From: Nitrospira lenta
Lineage (GTDB): Bacteria; Nitrospirota; Nitrospiria; Nitrospirales; Nitrospiraceae
NCBI GenBank assembly: GCA_945865525.1
Contig: CAMBDY010000001.1
Coordinates: 1-64,000, forward strand
Direction of reading: 5' to 3'
Length of the DNA stretch: 64,000 bases
Made by a program: the position numbers and the translations under genes. Positions 28,286-36,809 of the stretch are shown here, piece by piece. A model generated the notes under the pieces. It was given only the letters and a program-made list of their open reading frames with translations, was not told where the DNA came from and made no database searches. Positions within the stretch are counted from its first letter, which is position 1. Each line of letters starts with the position of its first letter.

Positions 28286-29020
28286 ATGCGTTATTCATGG
28301 ATTCTCGCACAACTCGTTCTCGGCGTATGTCTGGCCGTCTTCTATGGCTGTGACCGAGGCAGCGCGCCATCTTCGTCGCCTCCCCCTCGTGACGGGTTTG
28401 GGCAACGGCTGGGCACCGACGTCACGGCGCGACCGGGGCGATCGACGGCATCGGTCTCAGCCGAACGCCTGCGCATCGTCGCCTTTGGCAATAGTTTGAC
28501 AGCAGGCCTCGGAGTGGCGCAGGAGGAATCCTACCCAGCGCAATTGCAGCGGAAGCTGGAGGCGGCAGGCTATGCCTATCGGGTGGTGAATGCGGGGGTC
28601 AGCGGCGAAACGACCGCCGGTGGATTGCGGCGGGTGGGCTGGGCCCTCAACAGCAAGCCCTCCATCGTCATCCTGGAGCTCGGTGGAAACGATGGGCTTC
28701 GAGGCCTGGGCCTTCCAGAGACGAAAGCCAACCTCGAACAGATTATTCAGCAGTTCCAGGCGGCCTCCGTCACGGTCCTGTTAGCCGGGATGAAGCTCCC
28801 GCCGAACTATGGCAAGGACTATACGACCGGGTTCGAGGCACTGTATCGCTCGCTGGCACAACAGTATCACCTGACACTAATTCCGTTTTTCCTTGAAGGG
28901 GTTGCAGGCTCTGCGTCGCTGAATCAGGCTGATGGGATTCATCCCACCGAAGAGGGCTATCGCCTAATAGTCGAACAGGTTTTTACGATATTGGAGCCGT
29001 TGCTGACACGAGCCAGATGA
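28286..29020 (+). CDS. TesA-like SGNH lipoprotein esterase/arylesterase
   Basis: SGNH-fold hydrolase of 244 residues. The signal peptide ends in lipobox FYGC, so it is anchored as a lipoprotein. Block I is FGNSLTAGLG (catalytic Ser, with Asn in place of the usual Asp of GDSL). The oxyanion residues are in NAGVSGET and GGNDGLRG, and the catalytic Asp and His are in DGIHPTEEGY. It is divergent from the YbbA/YbbP exporter, as tesA is in E. coli. Substrates are probably short acyl esters or thioesters in the periplasm. The start is set by the signal peptide. Confidence 0.9.
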   Translation: MRYSWILAQLVLGVCLAVFYGCDRGSAPSSSPPPRDGFGQRLGTDVTARPGRSTASVSAERLRIVAFGNSLTAGLGVAQEESYPAQLQRKLEAAGYAYRVVNAGVSGETTAGGLRRVGWALNSKPSIVILELGGNDGLRGLGLPETKANLEQIIQQFQAASVTVLLAGMKLPPNYGKDYTTGFEALYRSLAQQYHLTLIPFFLEGVAGSASLNQADGIHPTEEGYRLIVEQVFTILEPLLTRAR

Positions 29021-29204
29021 CGCTTGATCATGGCGAGAGAAGCAGGGCCGGAACTCATGCACTTGTGCTACAGGGATGCGTGACTAAAACTTCTTGAGGA
29101 ACGACTCGTCGACGCCTTAAGTCAGGATCAATCTGATCAATGGAGACGAGTGGCCCACGATGCCGCTATAGTCAGGATTGTGGTCGCCCTCGCTCACCGC
29201 TCTA

Positions 29205-29444
29205 TCAAATCCGCGAATGGGTTCCATCACAATAGGGCGGCTTCTCTGTTCGCTTGCAACCGCAGAGTGCCACCCGTTTTTTTTCTTCGAAATGGACTGC
29301 CAGCGGTGAAAATTCCGTTCCGGTATGGGCTCCATCGCAGAAGGGTTGTGTCTTCGAGCGACCGCATTGACACCAATAGATAGTGCCGGGACCGACTTCT
29401 ACTATGCAGGGAGTTCGCCGGGCAATCACGGGCTTTTCAGGCAT
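29205..29444 (-). CDS. Twin CDGSH-type iron-sulfur protein
   Basis: 79-residue protein with two CDGSH motifs, CQCGRSKTQPFCDGAH and CGCKRTEKPPYCDGTH. Each supplies three Cys and one His for a redox-active, pH-sensitive 2Fe-2S cluster. The family moves electrons or clusters; the partner here is unknown. No signal peptide, so it is cytoplasmic. The 184 bases between the esterase gene and this one show nothing recognisable. Confidence 0.92.
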   Translation of the reverse strand: MPEKPVIARRTPCIVEVGPGTIYWCQCGRSKTQPFCDGAHTGTEFSPLAVHFEEKKRVALCGCKRTEKPPYCDGTHSRI

Positions 29445-29497
29445 CGCTTTTCTTCTCCTCTGTCATAAAGTGCGCACGAGCGGTACGAGTCATGTGG

Positions 29498-30511
29498 TTA
29501 TCGGCATCGGCGCGGGAGTCCCTGTTGACCGACCGGAGTCAGCCAAAGATAATCCGCGATCTTGTCCCGTATCAAATCGTGCAGTTCTTCAATCCGCCCG
29601 GCCTCGAACGAGGTCAGATAGACGCTGATCTGCCGCACCCCATCAGGTAGGCGGCGGAGGACTCGCTGGGGAACCGGGAGATTATATTGAACATGGCCGC
29701 CTCCGGTATAGCTGATCAGAGGGCCAGTCATTGGATCGGAGCCACGGCGGATGAGGGAGAGGCGAGCGACCAGGGTCTTGGCCATTCCTTCATCGCGAAC
29801 CATAGAGGCGTCATACATCGTCTGATAGAGGCTGTCGTGTCCGCCGCCATGACAGGCTTGGAGTTGCTGAAGAATGCGGGCGCGATAGACCGGGTCGTCG
29901 ATGATGGCTTCGTCCTGCATGCCCCATTGCGCCATGATCGGATCGGACTGCGCCTGAGCTAAGCCCTGCTTCGCGACGAGCCGGATCAAGGATTTCGGGG
30001 GATTGAGCGCCGCAACCGGCAGGCCTTGTTCCTTCGCGAACAGGACCAGCGGCTCATAGTCCTCGTAGGCCCCGCCCCAGTTTTGTTGCCACTGGACGGC
30101 GTCGAGAAATTCCTGGCGAGTTTGGTTGGAGCCAGACAGATATTGGTTCAGGGCGGTCTGGCCGTCCCAGCCGAACATTTCCATCGTCAGGACCGGTATC
30201 CGCCCCTGCTCTTTCAGCGTTCGTAAGACTGTTAGCGCCGCCTCAACATGGAATCGATTGTGATGTTCCTCGCCCAGATAGATGATGTCCTGCTGCCGCA
30301 GTAATGCGGTCCATTGGTCTGCAGAAATCGGCTGCCCTGTCGCAGTCTCAATGATCTGCCCTGCCTGGAACGGCGAGAGTCGTTCGCTGGGCAGGGCGGA
30401 TGAGCTTCTGGGCGTTCCACAGGCACAGGCCACTGTCAGCCAGACTAGGCTGATGACCAAGAGCCTAGAGCTGGAGCGGGCCGTTTGCGTGGGAGCAAAT
30501 ATTATCGGCAT
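29498..30511 (-). CDS. ChaN-like lipoprotein (heme-binding uptake family)
   Basis: 337 residues. The signal peptide carries lipobox TVAC. The domain begins DIIYLGEEHHNRFHVEAAL and continues VLTMEMFGWDGQTALNQYL, the pattern of the ChaN/DUF399 family. Some members bind heme at the outer membrane, and the fold is related to erythromycin-esterase and TraB-type enzymes. The role in this organism is unknown. The CDGSH gene follows 53 bases downstream on the same strand. Confidence 0.85.
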   Translation of the reverse strand: MPIIFAPTQTARSSSRLLVISLVWLTVACACGTPRSSSALPSERLSPFQAGQIIETATGQPISADQWTALLRQQDIIYLGEEHHNRFHVEAALTVLRTLKEQGRIPVLTMEMFGWDGQTALNQYLSGSNQTRQEFLDAVQWQQNWGGAYEDYEPLVLFAKEQGLPVAALNPPKSLIRLVAKQGLAQAQSDPIMAQWGMQDEAIIDDPVYRARILQQLQACHGGGHDSLYQTMYDASMVRDEGMAKTLVARLSLIRRGSDPMTGPLISYTGGGHVQYNLPVPQRVLRRLPDGVRQISVYLTSFEAGRIEELHDLIRDKIADYLWLTPVGQQGLPRRCR

Positions 30512-30556
30512 AGTTTCTCACTACCATAGGTTTCCCTGGGACGGCAAGACACCAAC

Positions 30557-30587
30557 CTTGACGCCCCAGCGATTTGGTCGTTATGCT
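30557..30587 (+). promoter_or_regulatory. Candidate promoter for the 437-residue protein gene
   Basis: TTGACG (30558-30563), an 18-base spacer, then TATGCT (30582-30587). It is placed between the divergent ChaN-like gene and the downstream start at 30645, which would have a leader of about 50 bases. Confidence 0.45.
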
Positions 30588-30644
30588 AATCGGCATCAAC
30601 TGCCAGGGATAGCTCGACCACCACAGGCCCCACCCCACCCGATT

Positions 30645-31958
30645 ATGAATTCCAACGCACAGGTCCTTGCAGATTTTCGTTCACAGGTCACGCGGCTGTT
30701 ACAGGAGCGTGACAAGGAGTGGGAGGCGTCCCGTAAACTGGTTGAGGGGCCCCGGCTCACGACGACCTTGAAGCGGTTGATTCACGAAGCCGGGCGCGCC
30801 GACCTTCCCCTCAGCGTCCGTGATGCCATTACCCTAGCGCTGGGCCCTGCGGACACTGCCAGAATGCAAGATCTCCCTGGCCCCCGGCTCAAAGAACTCA
30901 CCGGGCTTCCTCCGACAAAGGCCGTGCGGGCGCTCTGCGTCTGGCTGGGCGTCGTGGAGGGGCCTGGGTCCCAGTGGCCGCTGACCGTGCTCCAGAGCGA
31001 CGTGATTGCAAGCTTTGCCCAGTCCCATGCCAATCCCTTCGACGTGCTGCTCGACGCGGATGTAGCGTCGCTGCTTGATGTGGGAGCCGGCGATCTGTCC
31101 TTTGCCACGGAGCTAGTCGAGCAATATGTCGCGCCCCTTCAGCAGCGTCAGCGGGAGTTGATTCTCCATGCGCTGGATCGGCTGCAGCCAGGCTCGAAGT
31201 TAGGTGGCCCGCTCCATCCAGAGCAGGCGCGGCTCAACGGTCTGCGGTCCCGGACCGGGCTCTCATTTCAATTCTATGGGAACCACGATATGTTCGATCT
31301 GGCCGACCTCGACGGGGCCGGGAAGCTCGCCCCTCGTTATACGATTGCGACCTGCTGGGCTCCTGCAACCCCTACGTTTGCCTATGAACCGACCAGGCTG
31401 TCTCAGCCCATCATCACGCAAGAACTCCAGCGCACCAAAGGCCAGTTCCGGCAGACCAGTTTTTCAGGAGAGCCAGCCCTAGAGGTCCAACATGGGGCGC
31501 GCGCCCTTCTGTTCCCCCCCTGGAAGTTCGAGATTCGAGGCCCCCTGGCCTTGCTCGATGTACTGGCGCGGCGTGGCCACCTCTGTGTCCTCGGAGCCGT
31601 CGACACGCAGGTTTTTTGGGAAACTCTCTCCCAGCTGCTCGACGAGCCCCGCTATCGGCCAGCGGATCAGCCCTTCACCCCAGACAATCTCCCGACAGTG
31701 TTTGGTGAAATCTTCGAGCGGCTCTCTCGTCTGGCGATCGGTGAGACGGTGAACTTGGCGGACTGTGCCCCGTTACGAGAGCAGATTTCGCGAGTTCTTC
31801 CTCTGCTTGCGGGACAGGAACGCTCCTATCGTTTCCGCTCCGTGCAGATTCGCCGGGGCGGTGTCTTTCCCGGCATGCCCGCCAGCAGTACCGCGAGACG
31901 ATTCTCTGCTATGGCCGAAGAGACGCCACCCTGGATGGTCACTCTTATTCCGGACTAG
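30645..31958 (+). CDS. Uncharacterised protein with a SAM-binding-like motif
   Basis: 437 residues, no signal peptide. Residues near 143-162 read SLLDVGAGDLSFATELVEQY, which looks like motif I of class I SAM-dependent methyltransferases. The segments around it are not a family I recognise. The C-terminal half contains LSFQFYGNHDMFDLADLDG and FPPWKFEIRGPLALLDVLA. The ATG at 30645 lacks a ribosome-binding site. An open frame continues upstream, but that part overlaps the start of the divergent ChaN-like gene and is unlikely to be translated. A methyltransferase activity is only a hypothesis. Confidence 0.75.
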   Translation: MNSNAQVLADFRSQVTRLLQERDKEWEASRKLVEGPRLTTTLKRLIHEAGRADLPLSVRDAITLALGPADTARMQDLPGPRLKELTGLPPTKAVRALCVWLGVVEGPGSQWPLTVLQSDVIASFAQSHANPFDVLLDADVASLLDVGAGDLSFATELVEQYVAPLQQRQRELILHALDRLQPGSKLGGPLHPEQARLNGLRSRTGLSFQFYGNHDMFDLADLDGAGKLAPRYTIATCWAPATPTFAYEPTRLSQPIITQELQRTKGQFRQTSFSGEPALEVQHGARALLFPPWKFEIRGPLALLDVLARRGHLCVLGAVDTQVFWETLSQLLDEPRYRPADQPFTPDNLPTVFGEIFERLSRLAIGETVNLADCAPLREQISRVLPLLAGQERSYRFRSVQIRRGGVFPGMPASSTARRFSAMAEETPPWMVTLIPD

Positions 31959-32218
31959 AGCGGCTCTCAAACAGGTTTACTTCCGCAACCCCTTGTAAAT
32001 AGCCATCTTAAGACCGGTCAATGCAAAACCTCATGGGAAAATTGACCATCCTCAAACCCGTTACGAGACTTTTTCCCCGTGTACGCTTAGGTCGGCGCAG
32101 ATTGAAAATCATCTTGCCATTTTTCGTACGCGAGATCGTGAGATCGCCGTTGCCGGGGGGAGGGCTCGAACGGTGTAAGGGAAGAGCTGGCAAGGGCAAG
32201 TGTGACGGACTGTGAGTT

Positions 32219-32293
32219 TGGAGCGGGAAACGAGATTTGAACTCGCGACCCTCGCCTTGGCAAGGCGATGCTCTACCACTGAGCTATTCCCGC
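32219..32293 (-). tRNA. tRNA-Gly (anticodon GCC)
   Basis: 75 bases including an encoded CCA. The 7-base acceptor pairs GCGGGAA with TTCCCGC, the D arm contains AGCTCAGTGGTAGAGC, the anticodon loop is CTTGCCAAG, and the T arm contains GGTTCAAATC-type sequence (GAGTTCAAATCTC). The 260 bases between it and the preceding protein gene hold no supported gene. Confidence 0.97.
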
Positions 32294-32317
32294 TCGCTAA
32301 ACAACAGCTTTCCTCTA

Positions 32318-32346
32318 CATGTCAATGACTTAGAATCATTGACATG
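32318..32346. repeat. Perfect inverted repeat upstream of tRNA-Gly
   Basis: Two 11-base arms, CATGTCAATGA and TCATTGACATG, separated by 7 bases. It lies 25 bases upstream of the tRNA 5' end, in the position of a tRNA promoter or operator, and at the left edge of the degenerate gene next to it. It has no run of T or A, so it is not an obvious terminator. Confidence 0.8.
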
Positions 32347-32808
32347 CTCGGCAGTTATTCTGTACTCAAACTGCCAGGCTGTTATACTACCAAATGTGCG
32401 TGGAAAGCAAGGTCTGATGCTGAAACTTCGTGCCTCACGATTCACATATTCCTTCGTCCTGGATGTTCAAATTCTTTCTACTGTTTCTTCGTAAACGGAA
32501 AGTATCTGACACAAACCACAAAGACGGACAACCGCTCATTCGCGCAATCAATCGCCGAAACCGCATATGATTTATATCGCTTTACGCGTCTTATTCCAGA
32601 AGGAAAGATTAGTTAGACGTGGGACGAAACAGAGAGAAATGTGCTTACAGCGTTATCGGTAGACGCAGCAACGCGTCCCGCGAGGTTACAGACGTTACGG
32701 ATCAAACTCGGAATTCTGAGAAGATTCTTCGAAGACATTCCTCGTGCGGATCGCAAAACTAAAACGAATGAGGAATTTATTTACTGGCGAAAGAGTGGGC
32801 GTGAGTGA
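32344..32808 (+). pseudogene. Broken gene, possibly the N-terminal part of a tyrosine integrase
   Basis: One frame of 154 codons interrupted by a single in-frame TAG at 32614-32616. Before the stop it reads FVNGKYLTQTTKTDNRSFA, resembling the arm-binding start of phage-type integrases. After the stop the same frame continues TWDETERNVLTALSVDAATR and then IYWRKSGRE, like the start of a core-binding domain. No catalytic R...HxxR...Y domain follows. Base composition is clearly more AT-rich than nearby genes. Likely remnant of a mobile element inserted at tRNA-Gly; the family assignment is tentative. Confidence 0.5.
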
Positions 32809-33050
32809 GACCGGCAAGCCGTGCAATGCTTCCGCAGGTATTTGGCCGCCCGTACTCGCATTACCGCTGTTGTCGTCGCATAAAATATGCTACCAAAAGG
32901 TAACGCCATGATATAAACACTAAACCATTGATTTATTGACAATTTATCATATGATGGGAGTTTGAATGCTCATCGGTGATACGACAAGTACCCGTGACGT
33001 CTTAATGACGATAAAGATGGCAAGTGGAATGCGAGCATTTTAACATTGTT

Positions 33051-33063
33051 AATCAATGAGTTG
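33051..33063 (+). promoter_or_regulatory. Candidate IHF-binding site upstream of nxrA
   Basis: AATCAATGAGTTG matches the IHF consensus WATCAANNNNTTR at every fixed position. It lies 37 bases upstream of the sigma-54 -24 element, where a DNA bend helps an upstream activator touch the polymerase. The motif is short, so support comes from position. Confidence 0.5.
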
Positions 33064-33099
33064 GGGGCTTTCCTTAAAACTCCATGGTGCCACAGACTC

Positions 33100-33115
33100 T
33101 GGCCCGTCTATTGCT
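33100..33115 (+). promoter_or_regulatory. Sigma-54 (-24/-12) promoter of nxrAB
   Basis: TGGCCCG-TCTA-TTGCT matches TGGCACG-N4-TTGCW with one mismatch. The GG and GC dinucleotides are exactly 10 bases apart, as sigma-54 requires. The predicted transcript would start about 33126, leaving a leader of some 160 bases before nxrA. Sigma-54 promoters need an AAA+ activator; none is encoded in the window. Confidence 0.7.
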
Positions 33116-33286
33116 TATATAGAGGCTCATGATGCTAGGAATTCACGATAAAATGATATGGATGGCCTGTTCGGGGCTCTTACTTTTGGGCAATTTTGTC
33201 AAGAAAGGGGGGTCTGAAGTTTTCGCTGTGCGTCAGTGAAGTCGCGTGGGCTTATTGAAGCCCTCAACTCTTAGGAGGTGTCACCA

Positions 33287-36200
33287 ATGTTTTTGTCACG
33301 TAGGCAGTTCTTAAAAGTCTCCGTGGGAACCGTCGCCGCCGTCGCGGTCGCCGACAAAGTCCTCGCGTTGACCGCGCTGCAGCCGGTCATCGAAGTGGGC
33401 AATCCCTTGGGAGATTATCCGGATCGGTCGTGGGAGCGTGTCTATCACGATCAGTATCGGTACGATTCATCGTTTACCTGGGTTTGTTCGCCGAACGACA
33501 CGCACGCCTGCCGCATCCGGGCCTTCGTCCGGAACGGTGTGGTCATGCGGGTTGAGCAGAACTACGACCACCAGACGTACGAAGATCTCTACGGCAACCG
33601 CGGAACGTTCGCGCACAATCCGCGCATGTGCTTGAAGGGATTTACCTTCCATCGTCGCGTCTATGGCCCCTATCGCTTGAAGGGCCCCTTGATGCGGAAG
33701 GGTTGGAAGGAATGGATGGATGCCGGTTCGCCGGAGCTGACGCCAGAAACGAAGCGGAAGTACAAGTTCGATAGCCGCTTCTTGGACGACATGCTGCGTG
33801 TGTCTTGGGATACGGCCTTCACCTATGCCGCCAAGGCGATGATCATCATTGCCACGCGGTACAGCGGTGAAGCTGGTGCCCGTCGCCTTCGCGAGCAGGG
33901 TTATGCGCCGGAAATGATCGAAATGATGAAGGGGGCGGGAACGCGTACCTTCAAGCATCGCGCTGGTATGCCGGTCCTCGGTATCATCGGCAAGATGGGC
34001 AACACCAGAATGAACGGCGGCGTTAACGCGTTGCTGGACACCTGGATTCGCAAAGTGGACCCAACGCAGGCTCAAGGCGGCCGGTATTGGTCGAACTACA
34101 CCTGGCACGGCGACCAGAACCCCGCCCACCCCTGGTGGAGCGGCGCGCAGGGGTCTGACATCGACCTCTCCGACATGCGCTTCTCCAAGCTGAACACCAG
34201 CTGGGGTAAGAACTTCGTCGAGAACAAGATGCCGGAAGCGCACTGGAAGTTGGAATGTATCGAGCGGGGCGCCCGGGTCGTGGTCATCACGCCTGAGTAC
34301 AACCCCACAGCCTATCGCGCCGACTACTGGATGCCGTTACGGCCCGCGGCGGACGGCGCCATTTTCTTAGGCGCCATGAAGATCATCGTCGATGAGAACA
34401 TGCACGACGTGGACTTCTTGAAGGGGTATACCGATTCGCCGATGCTCGTCCGTACGGATACCCTGCAGTTCCTGGATCCGCGCGAGGTTGTGGCGGGGTA
34501 TGAGTTCCCCGACTTCTCGAAGAGCTACTCGGGCCGCGTGCAGTCCTTGAAGCCGGATCAGGTGGCTCGGCTCGGTGGCATGATGGTCTGGGACTTGAAC
34601 AAGAAGGCCGCCGTGCCGCTCCATCGTGAGCAGGTTGGCTGGCACTATCAGAACAGCGGCATTGATGCAGCCCTCACCGGGACCTACCGGGTAAAGTTGC
34701 TCAATGGCCGTGAAGTCGATGCGATGCCGGTCTGGCAGATGTACTTGGTGCACTTCCAGGATTACGATCTGGACACCTGTCATCAGATTTGCCGAACGCC
34801 AAAGGACCTCTTGGTCCGTTGGGCGCGTGACTCAGGTTCGATCAAGCCCGCCGCCATCCATAACGGCGAAGGCACGAACCACTATTTCCATCAGACCATT
34901 AATGCCCGCGGTGCGGCGATGGTGCTCATCGTCACCGGCAACGTCGGGAAGTTCGGCACCGGGCAGCATACCTGGGCCGGAAATTACAAGGCGGGTACCT
35001 GGACGTCGACGCCCTGGTCTGGTGCTGGTATTGCCGTGCATACGGGTGAGGATCCATTCAACATCAACTTGGATCCGAACGCGCATGGCAAGGAAATCAA
35101 GGTCAAGGGCTATTACTACGGCGAGGAAGTCGGGTATTGGAACCACGGCGACACCGCCTTGATCGTCAATACGCCGAAGTACGGGCGGAAGGTGTTCACG
35201 GGCAAGACGCACATGCCGACGCCGAGCAAGTTCCGCTGGGTGGTCAACGTGAACGTGCTCAACAACGCCAAGCACCACTATGACATGGTGCGCAACGTCG
35301 ATCCGAACATCGAGACCCTGATCACTCAGGACATCGAGATGACCTCGGACGTGAACCACAACGATATCGCCTTCGCGGCGAATTCGTGGATGGAGTTCAC
35401 CTATCCAGAAATGACTGTCACGGTCTCCAATCCGTGGGTGCAGATCTGGAAGGGCGGCATCCGGCCCTTGTACGACACCCGGAACGACCTCGATTCGTTC
35501 GCCGGTGTGGCGGCCAAGTTGTCGGACATGACCGGTGACAAGCGTATGCGCGATTACTTCAAGTTCGTCTACGAAAACCGCGTGGACGTCTATGCGCAGC
35601 GCATGCTCGATGCCTCCAGCACCTTCTACGGCTACAGCGCAGACGTCATGCTGAAGTCGGAAAAAGGCTGGATGGTCATGGTGCGGACCTATCCGCGGAC
35701 CCCATTCTGGGAAGAGACCAACGAGTCAAAGCCCATGTGGACGCGGACTGGTCGGTACGAAAACTACCGAACCGAGCCCGAGGCGATCGAATACGGCGAA
35801 AACTTCATCTCGCACCGCGAGGGCACGGAAGCGACGCCGTATCTGCCGAACGCCATCATGTCGAGCAACCCGTACGTCCGTCCGGACGACTACGGCATTC
35901 CGATCACGGCGCAGCACCATGACGACAAGACGGTGCGCAATATCAAGCTGCCGTGGCAGGAAATCAAGCGGCACGCCAACCCGTTGTGGGAGAAGGGGTA
36001 CCAGTTCTACTGCGTCACTCCGAAGACCCGGCATCGGGTGCACAGCCAATGGTCGGTGAACGACTGGGTGCAGATTTACGAGTCGAACTTCGGCGATCCG
36101 TACCGCATGGACAAGCGGACGCCTGGTGTCGGCGAACACCAGTTGCACATCAATCCGCAAGCGGCGAAAGACCGCGGTATCAACGACGGCGACTACGTCT

Positions 36201-36724
36201 ACGTAGACGGCAACCCGGTGGACCGGCCTTATCGTGGCTGGAAGCCTTCGGATCCGTACTATAAGGTGGCGCGCCTCATGATCCGCGCGAAGTACAATCC
36301 GGCCTATCCGTACCACGTGACGATGGCGAAGCACGCCCCGTACGTAGCCACGGCGAAGTCGGTCAAAGGCCATGAGACGCGCCCAGACGGACGCGCCATC
36401 GCGGTGGACACCGGCTATCAATCGAACTTCCGGTACGGGGCCCAACAGTCCTTTACTAGAAACTGGTTGATGCCGATGCACCAGACGGACTCATTGCCGG
36501 GCAAGCATGCCGTGGCCTGGAAGTTCAAGTGGGGCTATCAGGTCGACCACCATGCGATCAACACGGTGCCGAAGGAATGTCTCATCCGCATCACCAAGGC
36601 GGAAGACGGCGGCATCGGCGCGAGGGGTCCATGGGAGCCGGTCCGGACCGGATTTACCCCGGGCCAAGAGAACGAGTTCATGATCAAGTGGCTCAAAGGT
36701 GAACACATCAAGATCAAGGTGTAA
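33287..36724 (+). CDS. nxrA: Nitrite oxidoreductase alpha subunit NxrA
   Basis: Catalytic subunit that oxidises nitrite to nitrate at a bis-MGD molybdenum centre, the energy source of the cell. 1145 residues from ATG 33287 (AGGAGG ten bases upstream). The N-terminus has a perfect twin-arginine motif SRRQFLK followed by a hydrophobic stretch and LALTAL, so it is exported folded to the periplasm. Likely ligands of the first 4Fe-4S cluster are C67, D71, C75 and C115. The region SNYTWHGDQNPAHPWW is a candidate for the Asp molybdenum ligand of type II DMSO-reductase enzymes. A GTG at 33278 is a less likely start. nxrB follows after 85 bases. Confidence 0.98.
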   Translation: MFLSRRQFLKVSVGTVAAVAVADKVLALTALQPVIEVGNPLGDYPDRSWERVYHDQYRYDSSFTWVCSPNDTHACRIRAFVRNGVVMRVEQNYDHQTYEDLYGNRGTFAHNPRMCLKGFTFHRRVYGPYRLKGPLMRKGWKEWMDAGSPELTPETKRKYKFDSRFLDDMLRVSWDTAFTYAAKAMIIIATRYSGEAGARRLREQGYAPEMIEMMKGAGTRTFKHRAGMPVLGIIGKMGNTRMNGGVNALLDTWIRKVDPTQAQGGRYWSNYTWHGDQNPAHPWWSGAQGSDIDLSDMRFSKLNTSWGKNFVENKMPEAHWKLECIERGARVVVITPEYNPTAYRADYWMPLRPAADGAIFLGAMKIIVDENMHDVDFLKGYTDSPMLVRTDTLQFLDPREVVAGYEFPDFSKSYSGRVQSLKPDQVARLGGMMVWDLNKKAAVPLHREQVGWHYQNSGIDAALTGTYRVKLLNGREVDAMPVWQMYLVHFQDYDLDTCHQICRTPKDLLVRWARDSGSIKPAAIHNGEGTNHYFHQTINARGAAMVLIVTGNVGKFGTGQHTWAGNYKAGTWTSTPWSGAGIAVHTGEDPFNINLDPNAHGKEIKVKGYYYGEEVGYWNHGDTALIVNTPKYGRKVFTGKTHMPTPSKFRWVVNVNVLNNAKHHYDMVRNVDPNIETLITQDIEMTSDVNHNDIAFAANSWMEFTYPEMTVTVSNPWVQIWKGGIRPLYDTRNDLDSFAGVAAKLSDMTGDKRMRDYFKFVYENRVDVYAQRMLDASSTFYGYSADVMLKSEKGWMVMVRTYPRTPFWEETNESKPMWTRTGRYENYRTEPEAIEYGENFISHREGTEATPYLPNAIMSSNPYVRPDDYGIPITAQHHDDKTVRNIKLPWQEIKRHANPLWEKGYQFYCVTPKTRHRVHSQWSVNDWVQIYESNFGDPYRMDKRTPGVGEHQLHINPQAAKDRGINDGDYVYVDGNPVDRPYRGWKPSDPYYKVARLMIRAKYNPAYPYHVTMAKHAPYVATAKSVKGHETRPDGRAIAVDTGYQSNFRYGAQQSFTRNWLMPMHQTDSLPGKHAVAWKFKWGYQVDHHAINTVPKECLIRITKAEDGGIGARGPWEPVRTGFTPGQENEFMIKWLKGEHIKIKV

Positions 36725-36809
36725 GGGACGTACAACATGCACTGTGACGTTGATGTAAAGCTAATGAGATTCACGAATTAACGGATCATGACTATAAGGA
36801 GGATTGACA

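Larger units (their letters stand above)
32809..33286. other. nxrA upstream control region
   Basis: 478 bases without a gene. The left part (about 32880-33060) is AT-rich and contains short palindromes (AATGCGAGCATT at 33028-33039; CATTG/CAATG arms at 33044-33058). The right part holds the sigma-54-type element and a leader of about 160 bases that ends in a strong ribosome-binding site, AGGAGG, before nxrA. Confidence 0.7.

Noticed and set aside
32021-32076. GGTCAAT/ATTGACC inverted repeat near 32015-32050 as an operator
   Set aside because: Only 7-base arms with a 20-base loop and no gene at a suitable distance; could be chance.
32008-32215. Two overlapping 63-64 codon frames on opposite strands before tRNA-Gly
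   Set aside because: Neither has a ribosome-binding site or a recognisable domain, and only one strand could be real; treated as non-coding.
35726-36481. Long antisense open frame inside nxrA
   Set aside because: It is Val/Arg-rich shadow coding created by the codon bias of nxrA on the opposite strand; several similar frames occur in nxrA, nxrB and the beta-CASP gene.
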